Shown here: in pieces, positions 59,450-64,000 of the stretch
Position numbering within the stretch: position 1 is the stretch's first letter
Layout of the letters: each line of letters begins with the position of its first letter
Assembly: GCA_003439945.1 (NCBI GenBank)
Contig: QVRM01005915.1
Coordinates: 62,001 to 126,000, forward strand
Reading direction: 5' to 3'
Length of the DNA: 64,000 nt
Origin: Dermanyssus gallinae
Lineage: Eukaryota; Arthropoda; Arachnida; Mesostigmata; Dermanyssidae
Position numbers and translations under genes: made by a program
Notes under the pieces: generated by a model
Told to the model about the DNA's origin: nothing
Seen by the model: the letters and a program-made list of their open reading frames with translations, nothing else
The model's database searches: none

Positions 59450-60150
59450 TGTCACGTGAGGTTAAGAATCAGCTGTCCGTGTCCTTGCTTGATGGTAGCC
59501 CCTGCTCTTATGGACCCGGTGCGAGCGGTATATCCTCAAGGTTCCTTGCAACGTTAAGACGGTAAGATCCATAAGATTCATCTTCGCGACGCTGAGCCCC
59601 AAGAGCGTACTCGCAGATTCGGAGTCCCATACACCACTCATAGAGATAGTGATGGGTCCGAATCTACGAGGTTTTTGCGGGTCGGGAAGCGCCGCTCTTA
59701 GGGACTCGACGTCATATTTAGTGATCTTGTCCTGCCGCGCTTTTGCGAGGTCCCTGTTCGTGCCGCAAACCTCAGCATCTAAAACCCAGACCTCGGTAGA
59801 TGTTGTTATTACGAGGTCGGGCTTTAGACCCGGTGCACCCGTCGACGGAATACTCGCTCACGAACCACCTCATGACCCCTCTCGCGAAGAAGACGCGCCA
59901 CGCGATCACAGACGTCGTCATGTCTCTTTATAGTTTGTTTGTGTGTTGTATCGCACATCTGAGCGACATGAGCCAACGTCTCAGGCGCATGACACCCGTG
60001 TCTACAACGTTTGTTGTAGCCCGGGCGTCCCCTGGCCAATCTGGGTGGCGTTCGGCACCGAGTTTTCGAGCTTAAGCCATTTCGACTTAACAACCTTTCT
60101 GATCACTTTATCCTTATATACGGCGGGTCTAGTTTTCTAAATGTTGTAGA
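59450..60150 (-). mobile_element. R2-like LINE 3' end with RLE domain and 3'UTR
   Basis: The minus strand reads RLARGRPGYNKRC, then a CCHC motif with exact R2 spacing C-x3-C-x7-H-x4-C (CRHGC...H...C, 60005-59955). Next come THKQTIKRHDDVCDRVARLL and, after a frameshift, GLKPDLVITTSTEVWVLDAE (59830-59770), which contains PD-x12-D of the restriction-like endonuclease. The protein ends near 59645. The 3'UTR runs to about 59450. The RT part is absent, as expected for a 5'-truncated insertion. No rRNA gene sequence is next to it. Confidence 0.85.
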
Positions 60151-60521
60151 AAGGATAGCTGTATACAGAACGTCTAATTTGTTATCACTTTTTCACATAT
60201 ATTAAGTTTGAATTTAAAAAGTTTGCTGATGGTCGTGGAAAACTTGCACTTTACTATTTAAAAAACGCATGAAAAACGGTGTTAAATCGCATGACCTTAA
60301 AGACCACTGAATGTCCCCATTACACAATCAGTGAATTACCCGTCTCACCAGAACTATCTTGTTGGAAACCAGAGCTCACTCACATCGACTCCGGTCAAAT
60401 TCGGCATTAACTCTTATCATTTACCGTGGTGTACCAAAATAGATCCAATAATTTCTTTTGATCAGAGACCGCACCAAACTGGCCAATGTTTACAGGGAAT
60501 ATCACGAATTCGACCAGGTAG

Positions 60522-61778
60522 ATGATTTCCAGCGTGTTTGGGCACTCAATTGCCTTCTTTCGGAACTTTATCCCGACGACCATCAAGTCAAATCAGGGTA
60601 GCAACAAAAACGGTAGCAGCAGCAACAACACTAACATCAATATCATTAACGCCAACAACAACAACAACTCCAACAACAACATTATCAACAACAACCACAA
60701 TGACAACAACAACATTATCAGTAACAACCACAATGACAACGACACATTAACGGCAAAAGCAGGCAGTCGTTGTCGACTTCACCGTCAGCTGATTCCGATG
60801 ATGTTACCTTCTGGCCCGTCTTTTCTTCTTCTCCTCCCTCCCCTCCCAAACCACCAGGCCAGCCCAACCCGCTCGGCCACCCTCGCGCCCTGCCGAAGAA
60901 GTCGCCGGCCGGCAGCAGTAAGAAAGAATGAAGTGCCCTTGACACAACTTGCCACAGCTGTTGCGGCCGTACAGCTGACAGCTGCCCTCGCAACTGCTAT
61001 TATTTAGGTGACAGAGCCAATCACGGTAGCGACGTGATGGGTGGGCGGATGGCGACGTTTGCGTACTGCAAAACGTCAACCCATCTGTCTGGGCAGTAGC
61101 GGGATCTCTTCTCCTTCTCCTTTTTCTTTCTCTCCTTCTTCATGTTTGTCAATGTCGTTGTCGTCGTCGGCGTCCCCACCAACGACGACCTCGACGCTGG
61201 AAAGACGGTGAAGGCGACGTAAAGCTCTTCGGATCATCACCATCGTCAGCATAATCATCAACATCATCATCACCACCATTGCTGTGATTTTCATGATCAC
61301 CATGACCGTTAATGGTACGTCTATGCTCACTGAAGGTCCGGCCTCCCGTCGGCCTCCCGTCCCCTACGTCAATCGCCACCGATCGATAGATCAATGAGGG
61401 CCGCATATCGAACCAATCGCGTAGACATCGCATAACCGCCCGACGCGCAATGGTATCGCTGGCCCGCAGTACCCGACAATACCAGTGCGAGTAGCACCAG
61501 ACAAGGTGCCGTAGTGTTCGTTGTAGTTGTTGTAGTAGCCTTCGTAGTAGAAGTTTCGTAGTAGTAGTAGTAGTCCGATTAATAGGCATTCGACTAGCAG
61601 AGAGTACGACGCCAAGTTTAGAACAAGCTGCAACCGTTCGATAGGTGTGTGCCTGGTGAAGGATTACTGCTAGCTGTGGTGGGCATTCGAAGCACCCGCC
61701 CGAATTGTCGAAGGATCGAAACGCGAAAACGCTACTCGTGGTGGCAACAGTGATCGGGCCATTAACAGCCGGGCAGCC
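60522..61778. promoter_or_regulatory. GC-rich region upstream of a predicted start codon
   Basis: A CAA/CAC-rich run (60600-60745) is followed by a CpG- and CT-rich stretch to 61778, just before the ATG at 61779. Open frames on both strands (for example 60522-61007 + and 61589-61149 -) have repeat-like or low-complexity composition. The region probably holds the promoter and 5'UTR of the gene starting at 61779; no TATA box or initiator could be fixed. Confidence 0.4.
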
Positions 61779-61807
61779 ATGACCGGAAAGCGACCTTCAA
61801 CGACAAG
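61779..61807 (+). CDS. Unknown signal-anchored protein, first coding exon
   Basis: The ATG lies in a good context (GGGCAGCC before ATGACC). It encodes MTGKRPSTT and two bases of an Arg codon before a GTATGC donor at 61808. Phase 2 exit fits exactly the single G that opens the exon at 63185. The joined start gives a basic N-region (KR...R) ahead of a hydrophobic core encoded by exon 2, as in a signal peptide or type II anchor. The intron of 1.4 kb contains a TA array and a LINE fragment. Confidence 0.7.
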
Positions 61808-62101
61808 GTATGCAAGATGCAAGGTGCAGGCGGTGACGACGATCCCCACACACACACACCATCTCCACACACATCATCTCCAGCGCGTCCAGCTGTTCCA
61901 CCAAACCACATGTTCTTCTACGCGCAGTGATTCCTGTGTACATTGCCTGTCTTTTTGCCCCGTAGAATTCGACTTGATTCTACGAGGACGTCTAACTATG
62001 CGCCAATTGTCACAGACAACCCATACCCCATACGCATAGCGGCATTACCTCAGCTTGTCCTAAAGACGATACTGAACGAAAGATCTAACATAAATCATTC
62101 T

Positions 62102-62103
<2 letters not shown>

Positions 62104-62178
<75 letters not shown>

Positions 62179-62200
62179 CATTTATATATATTATTATTTA
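62104..62200. repeat. (TA)n array in an intron
   Basis: A pure TA array at 62104-62170, then TATATT-rich sequence. A further TATG/TATA stretch lies at 62463-62507. Confidence 0.95.
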
Positions 62201-62260
62201 ATTATAGGATTACAGCAAAACGTGATTAAATAACTACAATAGGGCTTATGAGGAGCGCTA

Positions 62261-62467
62261 TCAGTCGAGCTTATCCTTGAGGCAGCCTCTCATTGTGCCC
62301 ATTATTGCTGCCGCATTGCCACGCTGAACCGCCCGAGATAGACGCTGAAGTAGAAAGTCAAGAGCTGTCGCCAATTTAATTCGTTTGCCAATCTTCTGTA
62401 GAAGCGACCATGCCTCAGGGCCGGGTCCCCCAAGTGTCTCGAATACTAGCGGCACGAAAATGAACAT
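62261..62467 (-). mobile_element. LINE polyprotein C-terminal fragment
   Basis: The minus strand reads FVPLVFETLGGPGPEAW, LLQKIGKRIKLAT and LSRAVQRGNAAAIMG up to a stop at 62261. This layout resembles C-terminal ends of reverse-transcriptase polyproteins found in many invertebrate genomes. The clade is not certain and no RT core is present here. It lies in the intron of the gene at 61779-63466, opposite to it. Confidence 0.55.
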
Positions 62468-63184
62468 ATATATATGTATGTATGTATATTATGTATATAT
62501 ATATATAGTTTTTGCTATTTGTGTGTAGGAATTAGAAAATCTGAACACACATAAATATATTTACATAAATCAACCCTTTTTATTTTTTTAGATGCCACCT
62601 CATAAATGTCTAAAGAAAGTCAGAGCAGGCAGTACTTGCAGTTATTTATGTAAGGTTCTTTACAAAGAATGAATGCAATCGCATTTTGTAGTGTGTGTGT
62701 GATCCATCATAATCTTTGTATTACATTCTGTCGCAAATATAAATATATAAATTAGGATTTTTTAGATATTTAAGTTTGACCTATTTTGTTTGGCTCAGTT
62801 GATCTGTTCTGCTGCAAAAGCGATACGTTTTGTTTACCTAATGGCAGCCTGGTATCGATAAATACTACGCGTATGCTTAGACATGAGAGATAACTCTGAA
62901 TTTACTAAGGTAAGATTATACATACTTTGTCATTTTTGTCAGAGAAAAAATAATGTTTTATCCGAAATGGGTTTGCGTTGCTTCAGGCTTGTCAGGTTGA
63001 ATATTTTCGGTGCCAAAAAGGGAGTATTGCTAGTCGGTTGTCAAGAGCAGCGCAAGATGACGACCCATTTTATTTCGTTCAGTTCTTTACCTTCAGAACA
63101 TTAGGTGAACATTAGGTCTATGTAGTACAGTTATAGTCGTAAGTATGTGTCAAGCTAGTTTCTTTCCTGGCGATTCTTTGGCAG

Positions 63185-63466
63185 GGCAACTGCGGTGTTA
63201 ACTGCAGTGTACTGCATCGTCGCGAGCATCATTGTGCCCGCCTCGCACGGCTACAGGCCGGGCAATGAGACGGGCTTAGCTCGACGAAAGGTCGCCCTCG
63301 AGGTACCGCCGGGTATGAACGAGTTCAGCTTTCAAGGCGAGATTCGCGGATCGCTTTTCTTCGACCTCAACCTCATGGAGAGGGGAATCACAAAGATCAA
63401 CCTGAGAGCATTTCCATGGGGCGATGTCGACTACGAGGGCCGCGAAATCATCGACATGTGGTCAAG
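63185..63466 (+). CDS. Unknown signal-anchored protein, second coding exon
   Basis: The acceptor TTCTTTGGCAG precedes G-GCA. The exon codes ATAVLTAVYCIVASIIVPAS, a hydrophobic segment followed by HGYRPGNETG with one N-glycosylation site (NET). The mature part has VALEVPPGMNEFSFQGEI, RGSLFFDLNLMERGI and AFPWGDVDYEGREIIDMW. It ends within a codon at a strong GTGAGT donor (63467). The mature part looks like a beta-rich extracellular domain. I do not recognise the family. The gene continues to the right of the window. Confidence 0.75.
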
Positions 63467-64000
63467 GTGAGTGCATTTTCCACTTTACCAGTTGAATTGT
63501 TGCAGTGGTTTTGCATAGCTTCGTCCATTTACATGCATATCACGTCCTTCCTGATGCAAAATTGTATGCGGATTTATTGCTCGTCCATCTTGCTCGTTTA
63601 CCTCTAATGGTTGAAGGTGCCACATCAGGGGACCATTCGCTGCGTAGTCTATTCCACGTAAGTTAAAACTGTCTAGCAGAAAAGTGTTCAAAGTGTGCGC
63701 GTCTTTCCCATATATTTTCCTTTTTCGTGGCGTACGTTCTCCTAAAAAATATGTTATTGTCCTTATAAGGTATTGGAAGCGCTCCTTTTAATGAATTTAC
63801 TATAGTGGTACTACTGATCGGTCTGCACTTTTTTGGACGTTGCTGGATGCACTGCAATCCGCGTTGAAAACAGGGGCAGATAAGTCAGGAGTTCACGTTT
63901 TCCTCGGGCAAGCTGCAATTTGGTACCGGATGATTCAACCGGTTTTTTGAACCTGCACACATTTGTGGTAACCTTTTAGCTAAAATACTTCCATTGAATC
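63467..64000. other. Intron at the right edge, nothing recognised
   Basis: It begins with the GTGAGT donor of the preceding exon. No further exon could be supported before the window ends. Confidence 0.5.

Noticed and set aside
1..64000. CRISPR arrays, operons, rRNA genes or endogenous viral genes
   Set aside because: None seen: no regularly spaced direct repeats with unique spacers, no prokaryotic gene layout and no viral structural or replication motifs. All polymerase motifs fit non-LTR retrotransposons.

Overview
This window looks like nuclear DNA of an arthropod, and a mite or tick is my best but weakly supported guess. The reasons are GT-AG introns with consistent phases, non-LTR retrotransposons of several clades, mariner-type transposons, two tRNA-derived SINE families, and very many (TA)n, (AAT)n and (CAA)n arrays. 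There is no operon structure, rRNA, CRISPR array, phage or recognisable endogenous virus. Host coding sequence is a small fraction; most identifiable sequence is transposon debris.

Host genes. (1) A minus-strand gene for a PI-PLC X-domain (PLCXD-like) protein runs from 33806 down to a stop at 23206. Seven coding exons could be placed by homology, splice signals and matching phases; the first exon was not found securely. Its introns hold R1-like, other LINE and SINE fragments. (2) A plus-strand gene starts with ATG at 61779 and is spliced into exon 2 at 63185-63466, then leaves the window. It begins with a basic stretch and a hydrophobic signal or anchor segment; I do not recognise the family. 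(3) Weak candidates are a signal-peptide exon at 10962-11048 (-) and an open exon-like segment at 42500-42762 (-).

Mobile elements from left to right: mariner 3' end (1-385); CR1-like fragments with a nested SINE (2994-5623); a decayed R1/LOA-like element (6300-8782); a nearly full-length CR1-like element with a PHD-finger ORF1 (14331-18960, -); a decayed mariner (21290-22270, -); LINE fragments in the introns of the PLCXD-like gene; a reverse-transcriptase fragment (36711-37160, -); a short transposon with 22-bp terminal repeats (48279-48960); a CR1-like element of a second family (52316-56505, +) apparently inserted in the zinc-finger region of a deleted R2-like element (51118-56650, -); a mariner with perfect 28-bp terminal repeats (57347-58400, -); and an R2-like 3' end with an RLE domain (59450-60150, -).

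The most interesting structures are the nested R2-like/CR1-like block with a fold-back palindrome at its deletion junction, the recurrent perfect inverted repeats around AT-rich spacers, the two SINE families with visible target-site duplications, and the unrecognised gene at the right end. No wholly new system is proven here.
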